A stretch of 11,990 bases of DNA. It comes from Cellvibrionaceae bacterium. GTDB lineage: Bacteria; Pseudomonadota; Gammaproteobacteria; Pseudomonadales; Cellvibrionaceae. The notes under the pieces are model-generated. The model did not search any database and had not been told where the DNA came from. It worked only from the letters and a program-made list of their open reading frames with translations. Position numbers and translations under genes: made by a program. The DNA lies in the NCBI GenBank assembly GCA_021151615.1, contig JAGKXA010000138.1:1-11990 (forward strand), given 5' to 3'. This document shows positions 1 through 7,783 of the stretch, one piece after another; positions within the stretch are counted from its first letter, which is position 1, and every line of letters starts with the position of its first letter.

Positions 1-10
1 GACAGATGCA

Positions 11-1069
11 GTGACGCGCCTGAAATTCCCCAAATTACACGCCTGGTTGGGGTGGTTATTAAAACCGCTGGTGCGCAGCAAATTGACCCAGCAGCTTGCC
101 GGGATTCAGGATGTTCAGGGGTTCCAGTCAGTAGTGGAAAAATACCTGTCGGGGATGATGACCACCCGCGTTAAAGAGCTCACCTTTTCCGGCCTGGAAA
201 AACTGGATAAACACAGTGCCTATCTGTTCATCAGCAACCATCGCGACATTGCTATGGATCCGGCTTTTGTTAACTGGGTTCTCTTCCACAATGGTTGCAA
301 TACCTTGCGCATTGCCATTGGTGACAACCTGTTGACCAAACCATTTGTATCGGACCTGATGCGATTGAATAAAAGCTTTATCGTAAATCGTTCTGCCAAA
401 GCACCGCGCGAAAAATTAAAAGCGGCAAAACATTTGTCAGCTTATATCCATCATTCCATTGTGAATGAAAATGCCAATATCTGGATTGCACAGCGTGAAG
501 GTCGCGCTAAAGATGGCAATGACAAAACCAATTCTGCGGTGTTGGGCATGATTATGCTCAACAAACCTAAAACCGAAGAGCTGGCAGATTACGCCAAAAA
601 GTTGCGCATAGTTCCCGTATCTATTTCTTACGAGCTTGATCCGTGCGATGCCGCCAAAGCGCGCGAGCTTTATTTGCATCGCACTGAAGGCAGCTATCAA
701 AAAGAAGAGCACGAAGATGTGCGCAGCATTGCTATGGGTATCGCTGGCGATAAAGGCAATATCCACTTGGCGTTTGGCGATGTGCTGGACGGTGATTATG
801 ACGATACCGATGAATTGGTTGCTGCACTGGATCACCAGATCCTGGGTAATTACGTATTGCATGCAACTAACTGCATTGCTTATGAAATGCTGCATCGCAA
901 AGTGCCCGCTGTTAATTACGGCGCGAACAATACGCCTTATGATCCAAGCAAACTTATTGCTGCGCGAACTGAATTTGAAGTGCGCATGAATGCAATTCCA
1001 TCCGGTCAGCGCGAAATTGCGCTGGGTATTTATGCCAATCCCGTTGTGAGTAAATTGGCCGAATGCTAA
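11..1069 (+). CDS. PlsC-family lysophospholipid/glycerophosphate acyltransferase-like protein
   Basis: This 352-residue protein belongs to the glycerophospholipid acyltransferase superfamily, which moves an acyl chain to a lysophospholipid or related acceptor at the inner membrane. The block-I active-site motif is NHRDIAMD (residues 76-83). The His-to-Asp spacing is five residues to the final Asp, not the classical four, as in a divergent subfamily, although His-Arg-Asp is also present. NRS (126-128) and QREGRAKDG (161-169) correspond to the phosphate-binding blocks, the latter replacing the usual PEGTR. There is no obvious transmembrane helix beyond a hydrophobic stretch at residues 11-21. 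The GTG start overlaps a TGA (12-14) in another frame, suggesting coupling to a gene upstream of the window. The frame is also open to the left edge, so the true start could lie outside. The 3' end overlaps dinG by 7 bp. The exact substrate is unknown. Confidence 0.85.
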   Translation: MTRLKFPKLHAWLGWLLKPLVRSKLTQQLAGIQDVQGFQSVVEKYLSGMMTTRVKELTFSGLEKLDKHSAYLFISNHRDIAMDPAFVNWVLFHNGCNTLRIAIGDNLLTKPFVSDLMRLNKSFIVNRSAKAPREKLKAAKHLSAYIHHSIVNENANIWIAQREGRAKDGNDKTNSAVLGMIMLNKPKTEELADYAKKLRIVPVSISYELDPCDAAKARELYLHRTEGSYQKEEHEDVRSIAMGIAGDKGNIHLAFGDVLDGDYDDTDELVAALDHQILGNYVLHATNCIAYEMLHRKVPAVNYGANNTPYDPSKLIAARTEFEVRMNAIPSGQREIALGIYANPVVSKLAEC

Positions 1070-3201
1070 CGGATGCGCTGAAAAAGCAAATTCAGGGCGC
1101 CTATAGCCAATTTCTGGAAAGCAAGGGGCTTAAGCCCCGCTACGGTCAAAAATTGATGATTGCCGAGATTGCAAAAACGCTCGGCAAAATTTCACTGGAT
1201 GATGAAAATCATCGCATTCCCGATGAAAATGCCGGCAAACATATTTGCGTAGTAGAGGCGGGCACAGGTACCGGGAAAACCATTGCCTATTTACTGCCGG
1301 CTATTGTTATGGCCAAAGCACTGGGGAAAAAACTGGTCGTCTCTACAGCAACGGTTGCATTGCAAGAGCAAATCGTCAATAAAGATTTACCCGAATTGCA
1401 TCGCAACAGTGGTTTGTCATTTACCTTTACGCTTGCCAAGGGGCGTGGGCGCTACTTGTGTTTAAGCAAGCTGGATAATTTAATTGCGGAATACCAGAGT
1501 GGTTTGAATCCCACACGTGCGCTTTACGAAGATGAATATCCCAGTGTCTCGGCACAAGGCTTTAAACTTTACCAATCCATGATGGACGCGCTGGCCTCCA
1601 ATAAATGGAATGGCGAACGCGATACCTGGCCGCAAGCGCTGGAACAAAATGAATGGCAAATCATTACCACTGATCATCGCCAATGCACCGGGCGCCGCTG
1701 TTCCAATGTGTCGGCGTGCAGTTTTTTTAAAGCACGCGATTCCATGCATTCGGTGGATTGCATAGTCACCAATCATGATCTGGTGCTAGCTGATCTGGCA
1801 TTGGGTGGCGGTGCAATTTTACCTGCACCAGCCGATACCATTTACGTGTTTGACGAAGGTCATCACCTCCCGCAAAAAGCCTTGAATCATTTCGCGCACC
1901 ACAGCCGTATGCTTGCCACCAGTAAATGGCTGGATCAATGTAATAAAGCGCTCGGCGCTATGCTGGGTGTGATTAGTGGTGCCGGCAATGTAGATCGCTT
2001 TGGCGAGCAACTTCCTGCGGCATTAATTGATTGTAAGCAGCGGTTGGATCAGTTGTACCCGGTATTTGAATCGCTCGCGCAATCCATTGCGTTTGATGAT
2101 CGTCAATCCCATTACCGTTTTGATGGTGGTGTAGTACCGCAAGACTTATTGGTGCCTTGCGTTGAGTTGTATAAAAGTTTTGATCGCTTGACGGATTTGT
2201 TGAAAAAAATGCTCGATGAAGTCAGTCAGGCCATGGAAGATATGCATTGCCCGGTCCCGAAAGTGGATTTGGAAAATCACTACCCCATTCTCGGTGCATG
2301 GCAGGCGCGCGCCGAAGCCAATCGCGATTTGTGGGCGAGTTTTGCAACACCGGACTCAGTGAGCAGCGTACCCAAAGCGCGTTGGTTAACGCCGGTAGAT
2401 GCCAGTGGTAATATGGATCTAGAAGTCTGTTCCAGTCCCATTCTTGCTGCAAAAACATTGGAGTTCAGTTTGTGGGAAAAAGCCTGCGGTGCAATTATCA
2501 CTTCGGCAACACTCACAGCGCTGGGGAATTTTTACCGTTTTCAAATGCGTGCAGGCACACCATCGGATTCGAATTATCAGGTGGTGCCCAGCCCGTTTAA
2601 TTTCCAGCAGGCAACCCTGGAGATTCCGGCACGTACCGTTGAAGCAACCAATTCCGATGTACATACCCTGGCAATTATTGATGATTTGCCAAACTTGATT
2701 GATCCCACGGAAGGTACGCTGGTGTTGTTTTCATCGCGTAAACAAATGCTCGATGTGTTTGATGAAATGCCGCAAGACCTGCGCGATATTATTTTATTGC
2801 AGGGCGATAATTCCAAGCAGGAAATGTTGATCCAGCATAAAAAACGCATCGACGACGGCGATGGCAGTGTACTCTTTGGTTTGGCGAGTTTTGCTGAAGG
2901 TGTGGATTTGCCCGGGAAATATTGCACACATGTAGTGATCGCCAAGTTACCCTTTGCAGTGCCGGATGATCCCATTGAGGCGGCGTTATCTGAATGGGTT
3001 GAAGCGCGCGGCGGTAATGCGTTTATGGAAATCACCGTGCCCGACGCATCGCTGAAACTTATTCAAGCCTGCGGGCGTTTACTGCGTACAGAAACGGACA
3101 CCGGGCGTATAAGCTTGCTGGATCGTCGTATTATTACCAAACGTTATGGCAAGGCAATTTTAAATTCTCTGCCGCCGTTTACACAAATTGTGCATAAATG
3201 A
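1063..3201 (+). CDS. dinG: ATP-dependent DNA helicase DinG (XPD-like, iron-sulfur)
   Basis: A 712-residue superfamily 2 5'-to-3' DNA helicase, close to the E. coli DinG length (716). The family unwinds D-loops, R-loops and forked DNA, and aids replication past transcription and DNA damage. Motif I (Walker A) is EAGTGTGKT (65-73). The motif II box is DEGHH (264-268), the form also found in E. coli DinG. Four cysteines at 133, 208, 213 and 219 fit the Fe-S cluster ligands between motifs Ia and II. Motif V is near residue 605-618 (FGLASFAEGVDLPG) and motif VI is QACGRLLR (668-675). The ATG lies inside the acyltransferase stop region (ATGCTAA, 7-bp overlap) and has only a weak Shine-Dalgarno sequence, so translation is probably coupled. 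I see no LexA box directly upstream; SOS control, if any, would act on a promoter outside the window. Confidence 0.97.
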   Translation: MLTDALKKQIQGAYSQFLESKGLKPRYGQKLMIAEIAKTLGKISLDDENHRIPDENAGKHICVVEAGTGTGKTIAYLLPAIVMAKALGKKLVVSTATVALQEQIVNKDLPELHRNSGLSFTFTLAKGRGRYLCLSKLDNLIAEYQSGLNPTRALYEDEYPSVSAQGFKLYQSMMDALASNKWNGERDTWPQALEQNEWQIITTDHRQCTGRRCSNVSACSFFKARDSMHSVDCIVTNHDLVLADLALGGGAILPAPADTIYVFDEGHHLPQKALNHFAHHSRMLATSKWLDQCNKALGAMLGVISGAGNVDRFGEQLPAALIDCKQRLDQLYPVFESLAQSIAFDDRQSHYRFDGGVVPQDLLVPCVELYKSFDRLTDLLKKMLDEVSQAMEDMHCPVPKVDLENHYPILGAWQARAEANRDLWASFATPDSVSSVPKARWLTPVDASGNMDLEVCSSPILAAKTLEFSLWEKACGAIITSATLTALGNFYRFQMRAGTPSDSNYQVVPSPFNFQQATLEIPARTVEATNSDVHTLAIIDDLPNLIDPTEGTLVLFSSRKQMLDVFDEMPQDLRDIILLQGDNSKQEMLIQHKKRIDDGDGSVLFGLASFAEGVDLPGKYCTHVVIAKLPFAVPDDPIEAALSEWVEARGGNAFMEITVPDASLKLIQACGRLLRTETDTGRISLLDRRIITKRYGKAILNSLPPFTQIVHK

Positions 3202-3533
3202 ATAACCCTCATATCGCCATTGCTGAAACCTTAATGGATATCGAACAAGAGCTGCGTGTGTTGCGTTTATGGGAATGTGAAATGATTGCGGAAGAGGCGT
3301 TGCTGAGTGTGCAACCCTTCGCCGTGGATACCATGACATTCCCGCAATGGTTGCAATTTATATTTCTACCGCGCATGTATTTTTTGTTGGATGAACAATT
3401 GCCTCTACCGTCCAATTCCGCCATCGCACCTATGGCAGAACAATATTTTTCTGGCTTAAATCTGCATTCGTCGTCGTTAATAGCCCATCTGCAAGCAATA
3501 GATGGGTTATTAACCAATCATAATCCTTCGTAG
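3198..3533 (+). CDS. yqcC: YqcC family (DUF446) protein
   Basis: A 111-residue cytoplasmic protein matching the YqcC/DUF446 family (E. coli YqcC is about 109 residues). Family hallmarks are visible: an N-terminal helix ending in LW (24-25), QPFAVDTM (39-46), WLQFIFLPRM (51-60) and LPLPSNSAIAPMAE (68-81). The family is small and helical and has no firmly assigned biochemical role. The ATG overlaps the dinG TGA as ATGA and has no recognisable ribosome-binding site, so it is most likely translated by reinitiation after dinG and is the last gene of the operon. A strong terminator hairpin begins at the base after its TAG stop. The family assignment is firm; the function is unknown. Confidence 0.93.
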   Translation: MNNPHIAIAETLMDIEQELRVLRLWECEMIAEEALLSVQPFAVDTMTFPQWLQFIFLPRMYFLLDEQLPLPSNSAIAPMAEQYFSGLNLHSSSLIAHLQAIDGLLTNHNPS

Positions 3534-3560
3534 GGGCGTAATTTATTACGCCCATTTTTT
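3534..3560 (+). terminator. Rho-independent terminator of the acyltransferase-dinG-yqcC operon
   Basis: A perfect 8-bp stem, GGGCGTAA (3534-3541) and TTACGCCC (3546-3553), with loop TTTA, is followed by A and six T residues (3555-3560). It starts immediately after the yqcC stop codon, so its position and T-tract fit intrinsic termination of the + strand operon. Confidence 0.85.
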
Positions 3561-3580
3561 GGGTTTAATAAATTAAACCC
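3561..3580. repeat. Second palindromic hairpin, related to the adjacent terminator
   Basis: GGGTTTAAT (3561-3569) and ATTAAACCC (3572-3580) form a perfect 9-bp stem with a 2-base gap. Read on the minus strand it shares the frame GGGnnTAATTTATTAnnCCC with the terminator hairpin next to it, with only the paired nn bases changed. It has no T-tract on either strand, so on its own it is a poor terminator for the converging esterase gene. The two hairpins may together be a REP/BIME-like palindromic unit between convergent genes. Confidence 0.6.
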
Positions 3581-3623
3581 CTGCGCATGCATATTCCCTG
3601 CTGCTTTTTAGGTTTAATTAACG

Positions 3624-5210
3624 CTATTTCAACTGCTTTTGTAACTCTACTAACTCTGGATTTTTTCTAATCGCATCCGCAACCAGTTTTGCCATTACCT
3701 CTGCGCCATTTTTTTGGAAATGGGTCCCATCGGGAACTTGGGTGCTGCCTGCGGCATTATTGGCATAGAAGGGATTAATGGCAGGGTCTACCACCAACCA
3801 GTAATTGCGCCAGCCGGGTTCGCCTGCTTTATTGGCAAAACGCATGCTGGCAGCTTCCAAATCTATCAGTGGTAAATGGTGTAGTTTTGCCGTGGTTTTA
3901 ATGGTGTCTGTGTAATCGCCGGTAAATAAATAGCCATTGGTTGCATTTTGGCGAGTTAAATGTGAGTGGACGACGGGTGTGGTTTGTTCACCTTTTGCGT
4001 TTTTAATGCGCGCTGTGGGAGTAAACATTACCGGATGCGCGCCGCGTTCACGTGCAATTTTTATGTATCTCTCCAATGAATGCTGAAAAGATAACTCTGG
4101 CTGGTTGTTGGGAAATTGCGGATTGCCTGCCGCATTATTGGGATACGTGCACAGGTTTTTTACATCGGCCGGGCCGCGTAAGGGTTTGCTCTTATCACAA
4201 TTCTGGTCGTTGTGGCCGTGGTTGATAAATACATAATCACCTGCCTGAATTAAATAATCCATTTGCGCAAACCAGCGGCCATTGTAAAAGTCGCGCGAGC
4301 TGCGGCCTGCACGCGACCCAACAATTACCTGAATTCCGCTATCCGGTTTGAATTGTGCGGCGAATGTCTGGCCCCAGCCCATGCGCGGGTAACGCAGTTG
4401 CTCATACACTGCAGACGTTGAATCACCCACAATAAAAATACGTGTCTTCGCATTCCTTACTTGCAGGTATTCCTTGCGTGCGCGATCCAAATCAAAGGTT
4501 TCATAAGCACCTGAAGGGGATAAGCCTACAATGGGACGAAAGCTAAAATCCGTTAGCGATGTATGGCCAGTTTCGCCGGTATTATTTTCATAATTGCGGT
4601 TGTGATGTAACAGGGAAAAAATTTCTGTCACCGGATTGGCGTCCGTCATGGAAAAGGTGGCGGGGTTAAATTCGCTGGCGTTGGTAATCCCCGCTGACGT
4701 GAGTGAGGTAGAAAATCCTGCACGCATTGCAGCCAATGCGTGATTGTGCACATTAGGATCTACTGCACCAACGGAAGCCGAATTAACCCATTGTTGTGGG
4801 CCAATAAAACCTTTGCTAACCGCAATGTCAGATACGATACGATCAGTGAGTGGGTTGATATTGGCAACCAGGTTTTTATCGGCGGCTGGCTGTGTAACCA
4901 ATCCTGCTAAACAAATAGGACGCCGCCGTGAATTGTTAGTGCAGTCTCCGGCTTTCCCTTGGGCAACCGCTGAGACCAATACCGGGTAGCTAAGTCCACG
5001 CGTTTTAAGGCTATAAATACCCAATGCATTGGTTTCAGTTTTAAATTCGTTGCCACGGGCATCGCGCAGCATAATTTGTGCGTGGGCGAGTGGTGTGCGC
5101 TCGTAAACAAGGCCACTCACCCGTATTGTGTTATTCAAGGATTGGCAGGCGTTCAGGCTGAGTGTAAGTATTGCCGACAACAGTATTATGTTGATTGCAT
5201 TTTTTTTCAT
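3624..5210 (-). CDS. Rhamnogalacturonan acetylesterase-like SGNH lipoprotein (CE12 type)
   Basis: A 528-residue secreted esterase predicted to remove O-acetyl groups from rhamnogalacturonan. The start is the ATG at 5210, preceded by AGGA at 5-base spacing; an upstream TTG in frame has no such site. The N-terminus is a lipoprotein signal with lipobox LNAC (Cys22). A small beta-sandwich resembling carboxypeptidase-regulatory/CNA-B domains follows (about 31-82), then a region of unknown fold (to about 250). The SGNH hydrolase has block I GDSTSA (262-267, catalytic Ser264), AGRSS (301-305, oxyanion Gly302), GHND (332-335, Asn334) and DGTH (494-497, catalytic Asp494/His497). The GDST, GRS-x-RDF and GHND combination is the CE12 rhamnogalacturonan acetylesterase pattern. 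Classical CE12 enzymes are about half this length. It is second in a unit with the propeller gene, 20 bp away. The substrate is inferred from family and from the nearby pectate lyase. Confidence 0.85.
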   Translation of the reverse strand: MKKNAINIILLSAILTLSLNACQSLNNTIRVSGLVYERTPLAHAQIMLRDARGNEFKTETNALGIYSLKTRGLSYPVLVSAVAQGKAGDCTNNSRRRPICLAGLVTQPAADKNLVANINPLTDRIVSDIAVSKGFIGPQQWVNSASVGAVDPNVHNHALAAMRAGFSTSLTSAGITNASEFNPATFSMTDANPVTEIFSLLHHNRNYENNTGETGHTSLTDFSFRPIVGLSPSGAYETFDLDRARKEYLQVRNAKTRIFIVGDSTSAVYEQLRYPRMGWGQTFAAQFKPDSGIQVIVGSRAGRSSRDFYNGRWFAQMDYLIQAGDYVFINHGHNDQNCDKSKPLRGPADVKNLCTYPNNAAGNPQFPNNQPELSFQHSLERYIKIARERGAHPVMFTPTARIKNAKGEQTTPVVHSHLTRQNATNGYLFTGDYTDTIKTTAKLHHLPLIDLEAASMRFANKAGEPGWRNYWLVVDPAINPFYANNAAGSTQVPDGTHFQKNGAEVMAKLVADAIRKNPELVELQKQLK

Positions 5211-5215
5211 AATAA

Positions 5216-5219
5216 TCCT
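5216..5219 (-). promoter_or_regulatory. Ribosome-binding site that fixes the esterase start
   Basis: On the minus strand AGGA lies 5 bases before the ATG at 5210. It selects this ATG over the in-frame TTG at 5234, which would overlap the stop of the upstream gene and add eight residues before the charged start of the signal peptide. Confidence 0.7.
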
Positions 5220-5230
5220 ACGCAGGATAA

Positions 5231-7420
5231 TCAATCATTCCGGGTTAATAGGGGTATTCGTATTAATCGTTCGCCAACGCCGATAAGCAGTTTATTAGCA
5301 TTGTCGATGTATAAATTTTTCAATGAGCCCTGGGTGACCGGCGGCAATGATGCCCAGTTTTCGCCATCATCCTGTGAGTAGATTATTTCGCCGGATTTTC
5401 CTGGTAGATAAATAATTCCAGTGGTTTTATCTTGCACTGGCGTACGCAGGCTGGATGTGGTGGGTGAATCAATTCGTTGCCAGCGGTGATTGTGACTGTT
5501 GTTCGCGTGGCTTAATCGTGCGATAAAGCCCTGTGTTCCACTGGCTATCAAGCTACCATTCTTTGTTTCAAACAGCGACAATATGGTTGCTTGTGTGCTG
5601 CCTGCCTGTCCGTTGCTCTTCAGTAATTGTAGTCCTTCATCTTGCCATGTTTTTCCTCCATCCGTGGATTGAATTAACACGCCTTTATCACCCGCCGCCC
5701 AAAGGCCGTGTTCGGTGGAAAAAACAGTTTGTAGTGATTGCACAATACGCGTGGATACCGCCGTCCAGTCCTTTCCATTCTGCGAAAGTTGAATATTTCC
5801 CTGTTGCCCAACTGCAACAAACTGTTGGTGATTCTGGTCGAAAATTACATTAAATAATTGTTTGCTGTTATTGATGTTGTCGATAGTAGAAGGGTACCAA
5901 TTCTCACCGGCATCTGTGGAGTAGTGGGTAATTCCCGGACCTGCAATCGCGACAAGGGTGCCTTTATTGTTGCCAGCAAGACGATGAAAATAACCTTGAT
6001 TGGCATCGCTCAGTGCCAAGCGTACTTGCCATTCGGCAGTGTTTTGCTTTTTCACCAGAATGGTTCCCGGCGGGCCAGCGGTAATTAGGTTGCCGGAATT
6101 TTTATCTGCCAGTATCGATAAAAAATAATCACTTTCCTGTGCTGGAGTGGCAATGGGCTGCCAGGTTTTACCTTGGTTGATCGAGTTCAGGATCGTGCCC
6201 TTGGCGCCAACGGCAAACCAGTTGTCAGACGTATCGAAAAAAAGTTGGTGCGCAAATTCGCTCACCGGATAGTTAATAATTTCCCATTCGCTGAGCATAT
6301 TCTTGCGCTGCATTAGCAAACCATATTCGCCATAGACGATAAAACCATTGTTGCCGTCTGCAATCACACCTTCGATATTGGTGTTGATGGGGGATGTATT
6401 ATTTATCCAGGTTCGACCGCCATTATCGGAGCTGAGTAATTGACCGCTATCGCCAACGGCCAATAAAAAATTTCCATCATTGCTTAGAGTGATACTGTTT
6501 AGGTATTTATTATGCTGTGACACAGGTGCCCAGAGGTTGCCACCATCATCCGATAAAAAAATATCGCCATCGCTGGTGAGGCAGAACAATAACTTTTGGT
6601 GGGGATTATAAAAAAGCCGACTCAAATAACTGGAGAATCCGGTAGTGATTAGTGTCCATTTGTTATTTTCGTCTTTGTTATGGCGTAGGTCGCCGCGAAT
6701 CAGGTTTCCGTCGGCAGTGCTGATAAATACCTGGTTGCTGACAGCCACAATATCGGTTAGCGCAGCTGATGAAACCGTTGGAGCAATTGCCCATGTGCGG
6801 CCGCCATCATCGGAGTTGGCAATCAGCCCGTATTCGCCGATGGCAATTAACTGCATCGGCATTTCAATAATTTTGCTGATAGTGGATGCACTATTTAACG
6901 GTGTCTGTTGCCAGTTTTCGCCTGCCAAATCGCTATAAACCAATAAGCCTTGCTCGCCGCCGGCTATCCAGCGCTGATGCTTGCTATTAAAGATTAATGC
7001 GGTAAGTGTTTTAGCAGTGGGTGAGGGTAGTTTGTCCCAATGCAAGCCGGAATCTTTTGAGCGGGCAATTAGGCCGTGTTCACCAACTGCTATAAGTATG
7101 CTTCCCGAATCATCAGCAGCGAGTGCGGTAATTTTGTCGTTAAAGGTAGGTGTGATAGCTGTGCGCCACACTTGATCAGCCGCATCCTTCGCGATTATTT
7201 TGCCATCGATTCCTGCAATAAAAATTCTATCTTTTGTTGTTTTATGGGTAAAAAATCCTGGGTTGAGTACGGTTAAATCTAGGATTCCATCGTTGGAGTT
7301 TTTGGGCGTTATAACCGGTGGTTCCTTTTTTAGACAGCTAATAATGCAACTGAGCGCTAAAAGTAATACAGCAGGTATCCAAATATTTCTATTGATGTAA
7401 GAGGTACTATTTGTATTCAT
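5231..7420 (-). CDS. Asp-box/YCF48-like beta-propeller lipoprotein (about 15 repeats)
   Basis: A 729-residue predicted outer-membrane or surface lipoprotein. A signal helix (13-28) ends in lipobox IISC (Cys29). The rest is a regular array of about 43-residue repeats, each with a G-x-x-G-hydrophobic strand and then an Asp-box-like turn of type S-x-D-x-G-x-x-W. Examples are SDDGGRTW (203-210), SSDNGGRTW (330-338) and STDGGKTW (585-592). The repeat Trp residues fall at 85, 128, 170, 210, 255, 297, 338, 379, 420, 464, 508, 552, 592, 647 and 689, and a final strand (GVGERLI, 714-720) could close the ring. This matches the YCF48/BNR superfamily and is enough for two seven- or eight-bladed propellers. 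The size recalls GH74 xyloglucanases, but I cannot identify their catalytic residues. It is cotranscribed with the esterase, so a role in binding pectic polysaccharide is plausible but inferred. Confidence 0.85.
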   Translation of the reverse strand: MNTNSTSYINRNIWIPAVLLLALSCIISCLKKEPPVITPKNSNDGILDLTVLNPGFFTHKTTKDRIFIAGIDGKIIAKDAADQVWRTAITPTFNDKITALAADDSGSILIAVGEHGLIARSKDSGLHWDKLPSPTAKTLTALIFNSKHQRWIAGGEQGLLVYSDLAGENWQQTPLNSASTISKIIEMPMQLIAIGEYGLIANSDDGGRTWAIAPTVSSAALTDIVAVSNQVFISTADGNLIRGDLRHNKDENNKWTLITTGFSSYLSRLFYNPHQKLLFCLTSDGDIFLSDDGGNLWAPVSQHNKYLNSITLSNDGNFLLAVGDSGQLLSSDNGGRTWINNTSPINTNIEGVIADGNNGFIVYGEYGLLMQRKNMLSEWEIINYPVSEFAHQLFFDTSDNWFAVGAKGTILNSINQGKTWQPIATPAQESDYFLSILADKNSGNLITAGPPGTILVKKQNTAEWQVRLALSDANQGYFHRLAGNNKGTLVAIAGPGITHYSTDAGENWYPSTIDNINNSKQLFNVIFDQNHQQFVAVGQQGNIQLSQNGKDWTAVSTRIVQSLQTVFSTEHGLWAAGDKGVLIQSTDGGKTWQDEGLQLLKSNGQAGSTQATILSLFETKNGSLIASGTQGFIARLSHANNSHNHRWQRIDSPTTSSLRTPVQDKTTGIIYLPGKSGEIIYSQDDGENWASLPPVTQGSLKNLYIDNANKLLIGVGERLIRIPLLTRND

Positions 7421-7783
7421 AATTCGCTATTAACTATCGATGCATTTATTCAGGAAAAAGGAAACCCTACTGCTACCGGAGTAACAGAAAAATGAATGTG
7501 TTGGGGTAATTGTGACGAACGCCAGTGCCGGGAAGTTTTATATTTTTGTGAGCAAGATAATACAAGCGGATAAATCATATGTACAGATAAAGTTAAGCTG
7601 CTATAGTAACTGCGCTAGGATTTTTGCGGGCATAAACAGCAGTTTGTGCTCTTCGCTTGTAAGCAATTTTGAGTATATAAGCAGTTATTGTTAAAGCTGC
7701 TTGCAGAAGTGCGATTTGCAAAATCTGCTCCTCATCAGTTTTTCGCGAACTACTACTCGCGGCTCTATGAAGGAGTTTGTTCC
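7421..7783. promoter_or_regulatory. Divergent control region between the propeller-esterase unit and the pectate lyase
   Basis: This 363-bp stretch has no credible gene and must hold the promoters of both the leftward lipoprotein unit and the rightward pectate lyase, which suggests joint control. A TATATAA at 7674-7680 could be a -10 element for the lyase, but no good -35 lies at the right distance. TGTGA at 7511-7515 resembles one half of a CRP site without a second half. I found no clear KdgR-like palindrome. The short reading frames here have no ribosome-binding sites and resemble nothing known. Confidence 0.5.
7770..7775 (+). promoter_or_regulatory. Ribosome-binding site of the pectate lyase gene
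   Basis: AAGGAG lies 8 bases upstream of the ATG at 7784. It selects this Met, which opens a standard signal peptide, over an upstream in-frame alternative start at 7688 that would put 32 extra residues before the signal peptide. Confidence 0.85.

Noticed and set aside
437..895. A 152-codon frame on the minus strand inside the acyltransferase gene
   Set aside because: It is antisense to a well-supported coding sequence with clear family motifs, has no ribosome-binding site and resembles nothing known.
5231..7420. The propeller protein as a GH74 xyloglucanase
   Set aside because: The length and Asp-boxes are compatible, but I cannot place the GH74 catalytic aspartates, and the regular short repeats fit the YCF48/BNR type better.
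7511..7515. TGTGA as a CRP site in the divergent control region
   Set aside because: Only one half-site matches; the expected TCACA partner six bases away is absent.
7688..7783. An upstream, longer start for the pectate lyase
   Set aside because: It would put 32 polar residues before a normal signal peptide, while the ATG at 7784 has AAGGAG at 8-base spacing.
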